A DNA stretch of 64,000 bases from Hexactinellida sp. DTS-2022 (lineage: Eukaryota > Porifera > Hexactinellida), in contig JAPNXP010000012.1 of the NCBI GenBank assembly GCA_028753945.1, positions 248,001 through 312,000 on the forward strand, in the 5' to 3' direction. The position numbers were made by a program, and so were the translations under genes. The notes under the pieces are model-generated. The model was not told the origin of the DNA and did no database searches. It saw nothing but the letters and a program-made list of their open reading frames with translations. Positions 54,235 to 64,000 of the stretch are shown here, piece by piece (positions within the stretch are counted from its first letter, which is position 1; each line of letters starts with the position of its first letter).

Positions 54235-55948
54235 CTAAGAACCTGAGCAACACGAACGAAGTCTCACTAGAGTACAACTGTCACCTGAATCAATTAACTT
54301 ACCTAGCAAATCCCTAGGACCGTGCAGCCTCTGGCGCCTAAAGTTCTCATAATGTACTTTATCAGTGGTTTCTTTCAGATCCAACATTCTAGTTCTAATC
54401 AGCATATTGCGCAGATTAACGAACTCGCAGTGAGCTTGGTTCTCAACCTCTATCACTCCCCATTTTGTTTTGCGAGCTAAGATCTTCTTACCGTTAACCT
54501 AACACAATATAACAATAATAAAACTGTAAATAAGTAACCAGTGGATACCGGATATAAGAACATCGTCGGTAACTGCATATAGTGTTCTTATAACCGGCAT
54601 AAATTATACAGGGTATATGGAAACCGTTTTCCAATATAATGTTCTTATAACCGGTATCTACGGTATACGTCTGTGAATACCTGATGGAGTTGGTCACTCC
54701 CAATGACTGCAAAAGGCAGGAACTTGTCAATGACGTCATTGGCAGCTTTCTCGTCCTCTTCGTCCGTCTCGTAACCCGAGGGGTAGATCCTAATCTTGTG
54801 GTGCTCGATGTCGTCTCTGATCCGCTGTTTAAACGCGTGTCTCTCTTCAATCGTAAGGGTATCACTCTTAGCAATGACAGGCACGATATTCACATGTTTG
54901 TCGAGCTTCTTCATAAACTCTATGTCCAGGAGTCTAAGGCAGTGGCCGGTCGGGGGAATGAAGTAGAGACAGCAGTGGATGCGCGTGTCAGGAATATATT
55001 TCTTGCGGTTGATGCTAACCTAAACAATACGTCATACATAATATAAGAAATATTAAAAATAAGTTACAAAACTCACTTCCTCATTCAGATATGTTTCAAA
55101 CTGCTTATTTACGTACTCCAGGATCGGATCCCAGCTCTTGAGGTTGTTGATCTGGTCCCCAAACCCTGGGGTGTCCGTTATAGAAAGCTTCAGGTGCACT
55201 GCCTTCTCCTCAATCACGTGGCAGACCGAGTTAATCTTGACGGTGGGCGGCGGGGGCTCTGGATGGGCGGTGCAGCTCTGACGACTCACTTTCCCGCGGA
55301 ACAGTGTGTTTATCATGGTACTCTTGCCCAACCCGCTCTCCCCTACCACCATCAAGTTAAACTCAAATCCCCTCTTAAGCGCTTTCTCCCTCAGCTGGTC
55401 TTGGATACTATCAAACCCCACAAAAGCCTAAACACAAGTCAAACATAAATACAGTAGATGTCGGATATAAGCACACTGGTTATAAGAACATATCGGATAT
55501 AAGAAAGGTTGCCATATATCCTATATAATTTATGTCGGTTATAAGAACATGCCGGTTATAAGCACATTATAAGTACAGTTCCCGAAGATGTGCTTATAAC
55601 GGGCATCCACTGTAGTAGTAAACTAACACTGAAATACCGCGTGTAGAAACTAACATGTAGATTGCTTTTGAGTCCGCCCCATCGAGTAGTGGACGCCATG
55701 TGCTCTCTCATTATTTTAGTGAAATCCCCGAATGTTATGTACCCATCAGTGGCGCAGCCCTCCCCCTTGAGTCGGAGAGCCTGTTGCTCCGTGCTCCTTA
55801 TCTCGTTACCCATTATCTCCTGCGTTAGTCTAGACAGATCCTCAAGAGCGATAACACCATTCTCGTCAGGATCGAACTTGTGGAAGGACTCAGCTAGGAA
55901 ATCGCACTGATCCTTGGATAGAATGAATCGTTCACTTTCTTCAGCCAT
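54235..55948 (-). CDS. EF-hand/septin fusion protein, four exons
   Basis: Exons 55655-55948, 55077-55427, 54681-55019 and 54235-54498 are all phase 0 and give about 415 aa. Exon 1 encodes an EF-hand pair: loop 1 [12 protein letters not shown] is near-canonical; loop 2 ([11 protein letters not shown]) has lost the first acidic ligands. Exons 2-4 are a septin GTPase: G1 [10 protein letters not shown]3 DTPGFG, G4 AKSD, a septin unique element beginning [17 protein letters not shown]. The start of exon 2 ([20 protein letters not shown]) is the polybasic region that precedes G1, closest to the SEPT3/9/12 group. The joined sequence [18 protein letters not shown] reads smoothly, and exon 2 has an acceptor but no ATG of its own. 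The last exon contains a strong internal GTAAGT, so the true C-terminus may differ. Septins polymerise into GTP-binding filaments; an EF-hand would suggest Ca2+ control. Confidence 0.72.
54539..54663. mobile_element. pogo-like MITE, family 2, in septin intron 3
   Basis: The left end is CAGTGGATACCGGATATAAG and the inverted right end is CTTATAACCGGTATCTACGG. The element is about 125 bp and fills most of the 182-bp intron. It shares ends and inner GGTTATAAGAACA-like repeats with the copy at 55452-55612. Confidence 0.75.
55452..55612. mobile_element. pogo-like MITE, family 2, in septin intron 1
   Basis: TA flanks both ends. The left end is CAGTAGATGTCGGATATAAG and the right end is CTTATAACGGGCATCCACTG. 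The inside has several GGTTATAAGMACA-type direct and inverted units. It is 161 bp long in a 227-bp intron. Confidence 0.82.
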
Positions 55949-56346
55949 CTACGCTATCTAATGCTCCTCAATTGAAACTGTATAACTAGTTAATAATTCA
56001 ATATCGTATTCACCTAAGCAGTTTAATGATATCTATATTTAATTTTGAATATCTAAATAACCAAATTCAAATAAAACTTCATTTGAATAAAATATAAGTG
56101 AAACCTCTTCATAACTATGAGCCTACCTTCGTGAAACAATGGTGAAATTAATTAATATATTATTAACATAGCCACTATTATCCAAGCTGCGAAGACATGT
56201 ACATACACTGTTAAGATACATAGGAATGTGGTAAGCATGAATGGCATATATAATGGTGGTGGAATTATAAAACTAATAATTAGTGCTATTATATAGTCAA
56301 TGGAATGGCTAGTTATACCATACAGTTTCCAGAGACCATATACCCC

Positions 56347-56384
<38 letters not shown>

Positions 56385-56663
56385 GGTCAAAATACAAATT
56401 AGGCACATACGTGTTTAATAAATAAATAGTCTAAAAATACACAAATAAGATTAGTATGAAAGAAGGGATTATTAGTATCTAATATACTCGCCTATGAAAC
56501 ATATACAAACCTAGTAAGAAATAGCAAACAACTTAGACTAATGAAGAACCTAACTATAAATTATTACTCTAGTCTCTAGGTATGTGCCTAAACCACAAAA
56601 TCAATATAACACAGACATATTATAATCACCTTTGAGGAGACAACAATGTAGATGGACACAAGG
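55949..56663. other. Spacer between septin and ZNFX1 copy 2
   Basis: This 715-bp AT-rich region includes a (TTG)n microsatellite. An 84-codon frame across the microsatellite is not believable as a gene. Confidence 0.45.
56348..56384. repeat. (TTG)n microsatellite
   Basis: About twelve uninterrupted TTG triplets. Confidence 0.95.
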
Positions 56664-59600
56664 TCAAAAGAACCCAGGTTGTCCAGGCCACGAAGGCACT
56701 GTATTCCCTCCCATATCTGTACCGGCGTAGGTGTTATTATCCTGCACGCGGTGTCCCGAGCCCCCGATTCTAGCCCCGCACTCGTTGCACGTAGACGCCT
56801 CGACAGCGCCACCACAGTCCCCGATCCCGTATATGTGTCCGTTTTCACACCTGTACCATCCGCTCCTATTCACGTCCACTGCGTGCGCTATCTGGATGCG
56901 CTCCTGCTGGCTCAGCGGCTGGAAACTGTACTTGGCCGTCACGTTAGCCAGGAACAGCTCACAGTCGCGAATCAGAGAAATGCTCCGCGAGGGATCCTGC
57001 AGAGTGCTGTTCAAGAAGCGCTTGCGCAGAGAACTTATTTGGATCCGATCCGACGTGTCAGTGACGACCGGCTCTATTGACGAGAACAAACTGCTCAGAA
57101 CACATCTCCGCGATAGAGTCTCGAGGTCATTCAAAACGAATCTGTCTGATGTTCGGCTCTTATTATCCAACAGCTTTTCGATCTTATCGCTGCTACTCAG
57201 GAAGGCGCGATGTGCGTGACAGGATTTCCAGTATACCTCGGGAGCTTCATATAGGTCCGCGTATATTTTCAAGAGATCGAATACAATGTATAGCTTCCTA
57301 TGGTCACAAGTGGTTACTAAGGAAACGCATTTTAATATACCCTGTATCATTTCTGATTGAGCAGGGTTGAGTTGTGGGCAGTTAGTTTGAATTTTGTTCA
57401 AAATCGCATAACAAGTTTGAGTGAGATTTTTCCTCATTTCGTTAATGATTTTAACTTTCACTGTTTCAACGTCGATCAACCCTTGCTTGACAATAATACC
57501 ATAACGTAGATTCTTACGAATAGGCTCCTTGCATTTGGGACAAAAGGGGAGTTGTATTTTCCCGGTATTCTCTCTTCCACCTTTCTGAACATCCATCCAT
57601 TGGTCGAACCCACTCACCTCGAAAATATGGAGACAATCCTCTAGCACCAAGAAACGCGCGTCTTCTTCGTCCTCATATCCGAAGAAGGTTTCAAAGTTCT
57701 CATTTCGAGGATTACATATCTTACATATGTTTGGACAATTTTCCCCGCACAGTCCCATGCACCTATGTCCACACTTTAGTCTCTTATTGCAATCATAGTT
57801 ACACCTCTCTCTATTGCAGGGCTCATAGCACGTTTTGGTACACCTGAAATGCATACACTCCCATTCACAAACCTCAACGCAAGACACGCACCGCTCTCCG
57901 CAAGGGAATCCACAGCGCGTGTGGCGACACTTATTGATACACTCCTTCTTGCACGGGGGACACACCCTCGGTCTGTGGCACCTGTCCTGACATGGATGTC
58001 CACAGATCAATAAATTGCCACATTTCCTATGACAAGGCACGTGTTTCTTTCCTTGCATGCACTGATGACAGGTCCCTGGACAGGGGTCTCCGCACTCTAA
58101 CTCATGGTCACACTTGGCCTCACACCTGATCGTCAGGAGACTAGTGGATTCGAAGCAGCAGACTGTATGGTTGTGTCCGCAGTACAGCTTGACTTGTATC
58201 TTCTCTTTGCAGGCAGCATCCTTACAGTCTTCTCCACACATAGAGGGACACGGGTGGTTGCAAGGCAGAAACAGCTGACACGGACGTCTACACAAGCTGT
58301 GCTCCGGTCTCTGCGAACAAGCAAGTGTCTGTTTGTGGAGACAAACTTCCAACTCCTTCTCCAGAGGGTACTGACAGCCGTCACAGGGCTGATAGCACTT
58401 CTGTAAGCGTCCGTTCTTGTCAACACAAGGGTGTTTGCAGGGCTCGTGGATACGAACACAGTCCTTCTGGCATTTGACGTCATCGTGTCCGTCTGGGTGA
58501 CATTGCTGCGGGCATTGGTGTCCGCATTCCAGTCGCTTATCGCAAGGAAGGTCGCAGCCCCCGTTTCTTACGTTGTGGAAATCGCTGTGCTTAGAAACGC
58601 CTGTGATGGTTTGAGGATGGTTCTGGCAAGATAAGGGTAAAGACGGGCCCCGGTTATCTTTGAAAGCATCCAAAACCTTTTTCCACAAATTAGTGTCACT
58701 CCTAGCATTGATCAAACATTGCGAATTTCCGATAATGTAAAATCCATGTTTCGCCCTAGAGAGAGCCACGCAGACTCGGTTATCAACTCGACAGTATCCA
58801 ATGTTGTTCTCAATATTGCTGCGTACAACGGAGAATATTATAATGGTATTCTCTTCGCCCTGGTACTTATCGACAGTTGTGCAGCGAACTCCTTGAGCGC
58901 CTACAATCCCTACTTTCCTGAGGCAGTCTAGAATCTTGAATTTCTGTCCCATGTAAAATGTAAGAATAGTTAGGTCTTTCCCATCATATCCCTGCTTCAT
59001 GAGGTAACGCGTAAATTCAGCTACAAACATCGCTTCGTGTTTATTAGTCCGGCTGGTGCTGTCTTCCTGTAGGTTGTCCTCATATTGGTGATGGTCGATG
59101 AAATATATATTTCGGCTTACCCCCTTGACTGGTGGGTAGTTGTGTACATCTGCGAAATCCTCCAGCTTAGGATAAATCGGTTTAATCAGTGCGGATATTT
59201 CAGGCCTCATCCTATGCTGAATGTTAAGCGTAACATGTTCCACACCCGTGTTAATGAGCCTCTCAAAAAGTGAGATTTCGAGATTATACTTCTTGGAAAG
59301 TTCGTGCACTGCGTTACTGGGACGTAACTGTTGATGATCTCCTATAAGGATCAGGTGTTCCACGTGTTGGGACAAACAGGCCAAGATGTGGGCTTCCAGG
59401 ACCTCAGCGGCTTCTTCTACAAAAATGATTCTGGGATGGAGCTCGGCTAGAAGCTCTGAATTCCTAGCCGCCCCAGTTGTTGTCATGCCGACAATAGCAG
59501 CCTGTCTAAGCACGAACACGTCAAGCTGTCTCTGCTTCTGCTGCAGGTCTTTGAGTATCCGTGTATAGTCAGTACTGATGCCAGATAAGACTAGGTTGTA

Positions 59601-62600
59601 CTCCTGTTTCTTCTGCTCGAGCAGATAGTCATGCAGGACTCTCCTCTGCTCATGCGTGAGGTCCCATAGGTTGTTGTGCTGTAGGATATTCTCAGGGAGA
59701 ATGGAAGCACCGCTTGTATCCACGTAATAGATAGATTTCGCTTCCTCTAAAGTAAGGTCTCCGTCTAAGTTTTGATAAAACTCTTGGAATGGCGCATCAA
59801 CCGCATCAACCGCATCATCATCATCGCTGTCACGGTGTAAGAAGTTGTCTTCAGACTCCAAGTCGAATGGAGTGTTCTGCTCGTTAACGTTAAGAGAAGG
59901 CATTGAGGTAATATCTATGCTGTCCATAGCTGAAGAGATCACAGATACAGGGGAGTGAGCTCTCGAGTCTACTGAGGGTTGAGTGGAGTAGTTATATGGT
60001 GGAAATTCGTTGAAATTAGTTAGGTTTCTTGCAGGCTGCTGTGTAGTAGGTGGGAGTCTCATATTGGTTAGGGTTGGTTGGTTGAAATTGTTAAAGTTAT
60101 TAAACTCACCTAGAGACTGTCTATGAAAATCAGGATCGAAAGGATTGGTGATTCTCTGTTGTGGGATAGGGGGATTAGCAGCTAGAGGAGATTGATGTGT
60201 TGGCATGAGGTCTAGTTCATTTAGTATCTCAGCTTGCTTCTCGTGTGTATTCAATTCCAAGTCATCCTCTCCAGAATCCCCATCGCCGTCTAGGATATCG
60301 AACCTATTGCTAGTACGCACAGGATTCCCTCTATTTTTGTTCTTCTTTCTATCTTTTCTACTCACCACCGGAGGGTGGCTATCTTTGGTAGCGCCTTGCG
60401 GAGTAGCACGGTGGTGTTTGGGCGCATGTTGATTCAACCATATCTCAACTATCGACTTCTTATTCGTATTAACTGTCTCAAATCCATCTTCATTACCTGT
60501 ACCTTCAAACAATGAATTGAACTGACTCTCATTCAAGTGGTTGGCAAAGTCCTCTTTGGTGAGAGTGTTACTCCCCAACTTTTTAGAGAGGTCTTTGATT
60601 AATCCCTGTTTGCTCTTCAACTCTTTCTGAATATCAAATGTACTATACCGCAGCTGCCGTATTTGGTGGGGAACATTAGTTTTCTCGTCAAAAAACCTCT
60701 TTGCGACTTTCGGCAATGTTTTCGCATTTATTTCCTCTCTGTCGATGCGAGTCCCGATTCGTATAATATTCTCCTCGTAGTTCAGAATATACTCTAGGAA
60801 CTGGTCCAGAGCGTGGTTAGTGTAGGTTATTATTAGGATAGGATATTGACATAGACTGCGAAACAAGGAGCGATCTATGTCTATTCTTTTTGCAACAAGT
60901 TCGTTCATGATGTTCATGAAATTTAGATCTTCATCTATGACCTGCATTACCTTTGGAACTGACTTAATAAGCGCTTGTCTAGTAGCGAGCATTACCTGTA
61001 ACGCATGGGCGCCTACATACGTTTTACCGGTTCCAGGGGGACCTTGTATCAGCGCTACTTCCTTCGTGAGTATTAGCCTCAGAGCTTTGAATTGACTATC
61101 GTCAAGGAGCGTAGTTTCATTTGGCCAACGACCTAAAACGGGTATACAAGGAAAGTCAGGAAAAAGATCCACAAACTGGTATAAAGAGTCTGGATTTATG
61201 TAACTTGGATATTTACAAGCCAGAGAGTGCCCAAGTATGATTTCCTTCAGAGGAATAGTTTCCGGAGTCATGTGCTGGATAACAGAGAGTGTGTGGAAAT
61301 AGGCCTCGTAGTACACCTGTCGGGACTCAACCACAAAGTAGTCCTCATTAAACTCAAAATTCGGTTGGAAGCCCTGATTGAATTTGATCGAAATCTGACG
61401 CTTATCAGTCAGTTCTTTCTCGTCCCTGTGTGCCACAACTGCCCACAGGGGTCTGTCGAAGGAGGGCTTGCCATCAGCCCCGTAAGTGAGAACACACAGG
61501 AGAGTCCCGAACTTAAGTCGCTGCACGCGATCCCATCTGATCTTGGAGGGATCTCTAACGTTACAAACGCTGAAAGAAATCCGATACAGCAAGCCTTGTT
61601 TCTGGTCACAATCCATATCGACTATCTTCACATGCTCATACATGAACAATTCTTTTCGAACATTCTCCTTCTGGTCTTTTAGGAAATTCTGGATGCCCTG
61701 TCTCAACGGACGGATCATGTCCTCTCTCAGTAGTTTGAAGTGAATATCAAGATACATGTCAGCACTCGGGTATCTACCGGTTTTCAACAGGTGCCGCAGT
61801 TTCGCGTGATCTGGATCCGTTATTTCTTTCTTGGAGGGAAGGATTTCCATTTCTGTATAGTGACAACCGTAGTCTGTGGCCTGATCATTCTCAAACTGAA
61901 CATGCTGAGCTTTCTTCTTCTTATTCTCAGTTTTGCGATCACGCATTTCTTTACACCGGTTGTATAGCTGAGTTATATCATCATCTAAATCATCTGGAAT
62001 TCGTGTAACGAATCTAACGTTCTTTTTTTCGAATAGGATGCGAATTAGAGGCCAGAGTATATCAACCTCGCTCTGCTGGGAACTGAACAGCTGGTCCAAG
62101 AGTTTGAAAATATTCCCCAATCTCACGAAATCTTTGTCCCTGTTATGCTGTGGCATTGTCTCTTCAAAAGTATCATAAATATCCGAGATATAAATGTTAA
62201 TGTTATAGACAGATTTTATAAGTTCGCTGTCTATAACCTTTGCGAAGATATTGAGTGCAGTCTGTTTCTCATAGGCTACAGGCTTAATCAGATTATCGCA
62301 AGTCAACACCTCTAACAGCTGGGAAATAACCAGAGACTCCAAATGTTGGCAGTTCAGCAATGATTCCAAAGGCTCAGGAGCTTCGCGTATCCTCTTTACA
62401 ATAATACTCCTGTCATCGTCTCGCATCCATTTCCTACAATGCCCGATGTACTCCAGATGTTCCTTATGATCCTTGAGTTGTTTGTCTTTCCAAAAAGGTT
62501 TGAATTCCTTCCCACCTTTCCCTCCTCTCCGGCCTCCCTCTTGAGCCCCGCTATCCTGTCTATCCCCGAACCGCCTATTAGGGTCTCCGTGTCTGGGGTT

Positions 62601-62894
62601 CCCATTCACTTGTCCCTGCGGCCTGGGACTACTGACTCTACTGTCTCTCCCCTGGTGATGGGCTGGCGGCATCTGAGGGCGTTGGTAGTTAGAATACATT
62701 ATTGGGGGAGGGGGATTGAATGGGTCGAGGCCTGGGTTATTACCGAATTGAGCTGGATTAGGGGCTGCTTGCCCTGGCGCGTATAAATGGTTTGGTGGAT
62801 AGAACTGGCCGTGCACAGGTGGCGCGTGGGGATTGTGTCTGTGTGGCTGAGGAGGAGGTCCCCCGGATACATGGCCATAAGGGTTTTGTGCCAT
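56664..62894 (-). CDS. ZNFX1: ZNFX1-type SF1 helicase with NFX1 zinc fingers and RZ finger (copy 2)
   Basis: This is an intronless 2,076-aa protein. The Pro/Gln/Asn/Gly-rich N-terminus (about 1-130) is unlike the Arg/Asp repeats of copy 1. A helical N-domain is followed by a split helicase core: Walker A IQGPPGTGKTYVGAHALQ at about 620, a low-complexity acidic insert at about 830-1080, then motif II IIFVEEAAEVLEAH, GDHQQLRPSNAV, NIQHRMRPEISA, CTTVDKYQGEENTIIIFS and VDNRVCVALSRAKHGF. A long set of NFX1 fingers follows (CGHQCPQQCHPDGH, CNHPCPSMCGEDC, CGHRCMGLCGENC). A complete RZ finger closes the protein (GWYRCENGHIYGIGDCGGAV ... CNECGARIGG). This matches the canonical animal ZNFX1 layout more fully than copy 1. 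ZNFX1 acts on RNA in cytoplasm/perinuclear granules or on mitochondrial outer membranes in antiviral sensing. Confidence 0.94.
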   Translation of the reverse strand: MAQNPYGHVSGGPPPQPHRHNPHAPPVHGQFYPPNHLYAPGQAAPNPAQFGNNPGLDPFNPPPPIMYSNYQRPQMPPAHHQGRDSRVSSPRPQGQVNGNPRHGDPNRRFGDRQDSGAQEGGRRGGKGGKEFKPFWKDKQLKDHKEHLEYIGHCRKWMRDDDRSIIVKRIREAPEPLESLLNCQHLESLVISQLLEVLTCDNLIKPVAYEKQTALNIFAKVIDSELIKSVYNINIYISDIYDTFEETMPQHNRDKDFVRLGNIFKLLDQLFSSQQSEVDILWPLIRILFEKKNVRFVTRIPDDLDDDITQLYNRCKEMRDRKTENKKKKAQHVQFENDQATDYGCHYTEMEILPSKKEITDPDHAKLRHLLKTGRYPSADMYLDIHFKLLREDMIRPLRQGIQNFLKDQKENVRKELFMYEHVKIVDMDCDQKQGLLYRISFSVCNVRDPSKIRWDRVQRLKFGTLLCVLTYGADGKPSFDRPLWAVVAHRDEKELTDKRQISIKFNQGFQPNFEFNEDYFVVESRQVYYEAYFHTLSVIQHMTPETIPLKEIILGHSLACKYPSYINPDSLYQFVDLFPDFPCIPVLGRWPNETTLLDDSQFKALRLILTKEVALIQGPPGTGKTYVGAHALQVMLATRQALIKSVPKVMQVIDEDLNFMNIMNELVAKRIDIDRSLFRSLCQYPILIITYTNHALDQFLEYILNYEENIIRIGTRIDREEINAKTLPKVAKRFFDEKTNVPHQIRQLRYSTFDIQKELKSKQGLIKDLSKKLGSNTLTKEDFANHLNESQFNSLFEGTGNEDGFETVNTNKKSIVEIWLNQHAPKHHRATPQGATKDSHPPVVSRKDRKKNKNRGNPVRTSNRFDILDGDGDSGEDDLELNTHEKQAEILNELDLMPTHQSPLAANPPIPQQRITNPFDPDFHRQSLGEFNNFNNFNQPTLTNMRLPPTTQQPARNLTNFNEFPPYNYSTQPSVDSRAHSPVSVISSAMDSIDITSMPSLNVNEQNTPFDLESEDNFLHRDSDDDDAVDAVDAPFQEFYQNLDGDLTLEEAKSIYYVDTSGASILPENILQHNNLWDLTHEQRRVLHDYLLEQKKQEYNLVLSGISTDYTRILKDLQQKQRQLDVFVLRQAAIVGMTTTGAARNSELLAELHPRIIFVEEAAEVLEAHILACLSQHVEHLILIGDHQQLRPSNAVHELSKKYNLEISLFERLINTGVEHVTLNIQHRMRPEISALIKPIYPKLEDFADVHNYPPVKGVSRNIYFIDHHQYEDNLQEDSTSRTNKHEAMFVAEFTRYLMKQGYDGKDLTILTFYMGQKFKILDCLRKVGIVGAQGVRCTTVDKYQGEENTIIIFSVVRSNIENNIGYCRVDNRVCVALSRAKHGFYIIGNSQCLINARSDTNLWKKVLDAFKDNRGPSLPLSCQNHPQTITGVSKHSDFHNVRNGGCDLPCDKRLECGHQCPQQCHPDGHDDVKCQKDCVRIHEPCKHPCVDKNGRLQKCYQPCDGCQYPLEKELEVCLHKQTLACSQRPEHSLCRRPCQLFLPCNHPCPSMCGEDCKDAACKEKIQVKLYCGHNHTVCCFESTSLLTIRCEAKCDHELECGDPCPGTCHQCMQGKKHVPCHRKCGNLLICGHPCQDRCHRPRVCPPCKKECINKCRHTRCGFPCGERCVSCVEVCEWECMHFRCTKTCYEPCNRERCNYDCNKRLKCGHRCMGLCGENCPNICKICNPRNENFETFFGYEDEEDARFLVLEDCLHIFEVSGFDQWMDVQKGGRENTGKIQLPFCPKCKEPIRKNLRYGIIVKQGLIDVETVKVKIINEMRKNLTQTCYAILNKIQTNCPQLNPAQSEMIQGILKCVSLVTTCDHRKLYIVFDLLKIYADLYEAPEVYWKSCHAHRAFLSSSDKIEKLLDNKSRTSDRFVLNDLETLSRRCVLSSLFSSIEPVVTDTSDRIQISSLRKRFLNSTLQDPSRSISLIRDCELFLANVTAKYSFQPLSQQERIQIAHAVDVNRSGWYRCENGHIYGIGDCGGAVEASTCNECGARIGGSGHRVQDNNTYAGTDMGGNTVPSWPGQPGFF

Positions 62895-63219
62895 ACTATC
62901 GAATATAAATCAGTTAAGTTCAAGAAATATAAATTATAAGAAATTGTATTAGAAAAAACTCTATTATGAGTATTTATAGATATGAAATGCAGTATATTAC
63001 ACTGAATAATATGATGAAATGTGTAATTAGGATGTTGAATATCTAGTTTGTTCCAAGACTACCTTTGGAATATTCTAGAATTTCCCAACCTCCGAGTAAT
63101 ATTATATGACTAGTATTAATTTGCAATATATACGGTAGTATATTTGCAACGTCAGAATGGGATGATTTTGTAGGGAATTTTAAATACAAATATGTCGTTG
63201 TTAACAATTCTATAATGAA
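62895..63219. other. Spacer between ZNFX1 copy 2 and NUDT16
   Basis: This 325-bp AT-rich stretch carries the ZNFX1 promoter and the NUDT16 3' end. Nothing else is seen. Confidence 0.45.
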
Positions 63220-63864
63220 CTAGATATCGATATCGTCAGCAGATACAACTGTTTTTATATTCTTTGAGAGTTCAATCGCTTTACTGAGCTCTTCCTCCGG
63301 TAAAATATGTCTCTCCCTCAACATGTACAGTAAGGATATCCTAGAACTGCCTATGAACTGACAGCCTAGAAAAGCAGGGAGTCCAAGGCCATTGGGCAGT
63401 ATATACAAAGGAACTCGCATCAAACCGAGCACCTCATTCCCATAATCTTTGCTTTTTATACATTTGCTCTCTATTTCTACAATTGTTTCCATTCCTACTT
63501 CTTTCGCGTAGAAATGCAAGCACATGTTCAGCTCGTCAGCATAGTATGTGATGAGATAATCTTCCTGGGTCACATTTATGCTGCCGGGCGGCATACCGAG
63601 TTCTTCTAAGGATTCTCTGTTGACAGCGACGAGAGGAGTTTCTCCAGCATCCACTAGACCACCTGTGAACCCAAATGTGCCGTCAAATCTAAGCTGAATC
63701 AGGAGGTGGGCGTATTTCGGGTATTTCCCGAACTGGTGCTCCGCTGTCCGCGAGTAAATAGCAGTGTGAGATGCATGTTTGAAACGACTTTCAAGTTTCA
63801 GACTTTGTATCTGATCAATTTGTTTGTACAATGATTGCATCAGTAATCTAAAACATTTACCCAT
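63220..63864 (-). CDS. NUDT16: NUDT16-like Nudix hydrolase
   Basis: This is a 214-aa single exon. ASHTAIYSRT and LLIQLRFDGTFGFTGGLVD precede a full Nudix box, G-x5-E-x7-RE-x2-EE-x-G (GGLVDAGETPLVAVNRESLE, then ELG). The specific NUDT16 blocks HFYAKEVGMET, SKDYGNEVLGLMRVPLYILP, LPAFLGCQFIGSSRISLL match the vertebrate protein. NUDT16 is a metal-dependent hydrolase of inosine diphosphates and of RNA 5' caps, first known for decapping U8 snoRNA. The first ATG adds a short N-terminus (MGKCFRLL) before the in-frame MQSLYKQ; either may be used. Confidence 0.9.
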   Translation of the reverse strand: MGKCFRLLMQSLYKQIDQIQSLKLESRFKHASHTAIYSRTAEHQFGKYPKYAHLLIQLRFDGTFGFTGGLVDAGETPLVAVNRESLEELGMPPGSINVTQEDYLITYYADELNMCLHFYAKEVGMETIVEIESKCIKSKDYGNEVLGLMRVPLYILPNGLGLPAFLGCQFIGSSRISLLYMLRERHILPEEELSKAIELSKNIKTVVSADDIDI

Positions 63865-64000
63865 CTATTGTTTAGTTACCAGAAGATACTATATATGTCT
63901 ATCAATTACCCAAAAGAGAATGTCCTATGATAATGGTAATAATATATACAAAGCAATCATATTATTATGTACAGCACTAACTATCAATGTACATATTATC
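63865..64000. other. Window end, NUDT16 upstream flank
   Basis: These 136 bp are AT-rich promoter-side sequence with no gene visible before the edge. Confidence 0.4.

Noticed and set aside
56152-56406. 84-codon frame containing a poly-Thr run
   Set aside because: The frame exists only because of the TTG microsatellite; the rest is low-complexity hydrophobic sequence.

Overview
The window is nuclear DNA from an animal, most likely an early-branching, compact-genome lineage. A sponge is my best guess, but that is inference. Animal origin is supported by a grainyhead-type transcription factor, a 6-Ig/5-FN3 adhesion receptor, a Na+/K+-ATPase alpha subunit, TRIM-NHL, OSCP1, BLOC1S5 and two ZNFX1-type helicases. 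Genes are dense on both strands. Introns are few and mostly 50-400 bp, and several very long genes are intronless (up to 6.2 kb). Spacers are AT-rich and contain short non-autonomous DNA transposons (MITEs).

Layout. 1-9.2 kb: RRP12 (minus, 3' end outside the window) shares a 67-bp divergent promoter region with GON4L (plus). A TRIM-NHL gene is nested antisense in GON4L's second intron, and a small spliced single-pass membrane protein follows. 9.4-13.2 kb: mitochondrial ribosomal protein mL54, the cap hypermethylase TGS1, and a replication-type histone H2A with a 3' stem-loop, all minus. 13.2-21 kb: gene-poor AT-rich DNA with RhoA and a grainyhead factor. 21.5-32.2 kb: a 19-exon Ig/FN3 receptor (minus) whose last intron contains an intact antisense Na+/K+-ATPase gene. 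32.8-42.4 kb: housekeeping genes BLOC1S5, SUCLG1, a DUF4062-NTPase-TPR protein, RPS29 (56 aa), OSCP1 and AUP1.

42.6-63 kb is the most unusual part. Two large ZNFX1-type helicases on the same strand bracket a miniature vault-like protein, two unrecognised proteins that are paralogous to each other, a DEDDh exonuclease between those two, and an apparent EF-hand/septin fusion. ZNFX1 proteins are known for RNA sensing and small-RNA biology. The co-location of helicase, nuclease, vault-like protein and an orphan family is therefore my main candidate for an undescribed RNA-defence neighbourhood. That function is inference from context only. A NUDT16-type Nudix hydrolase closes the window.

Splice models were made by hand from GT/AG sites, reading phase and family similarity. 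The receptor, GON4L, RhoA, SUCLG1, OSCP1, septin and vault-like models all keep an open frame across their junctions.
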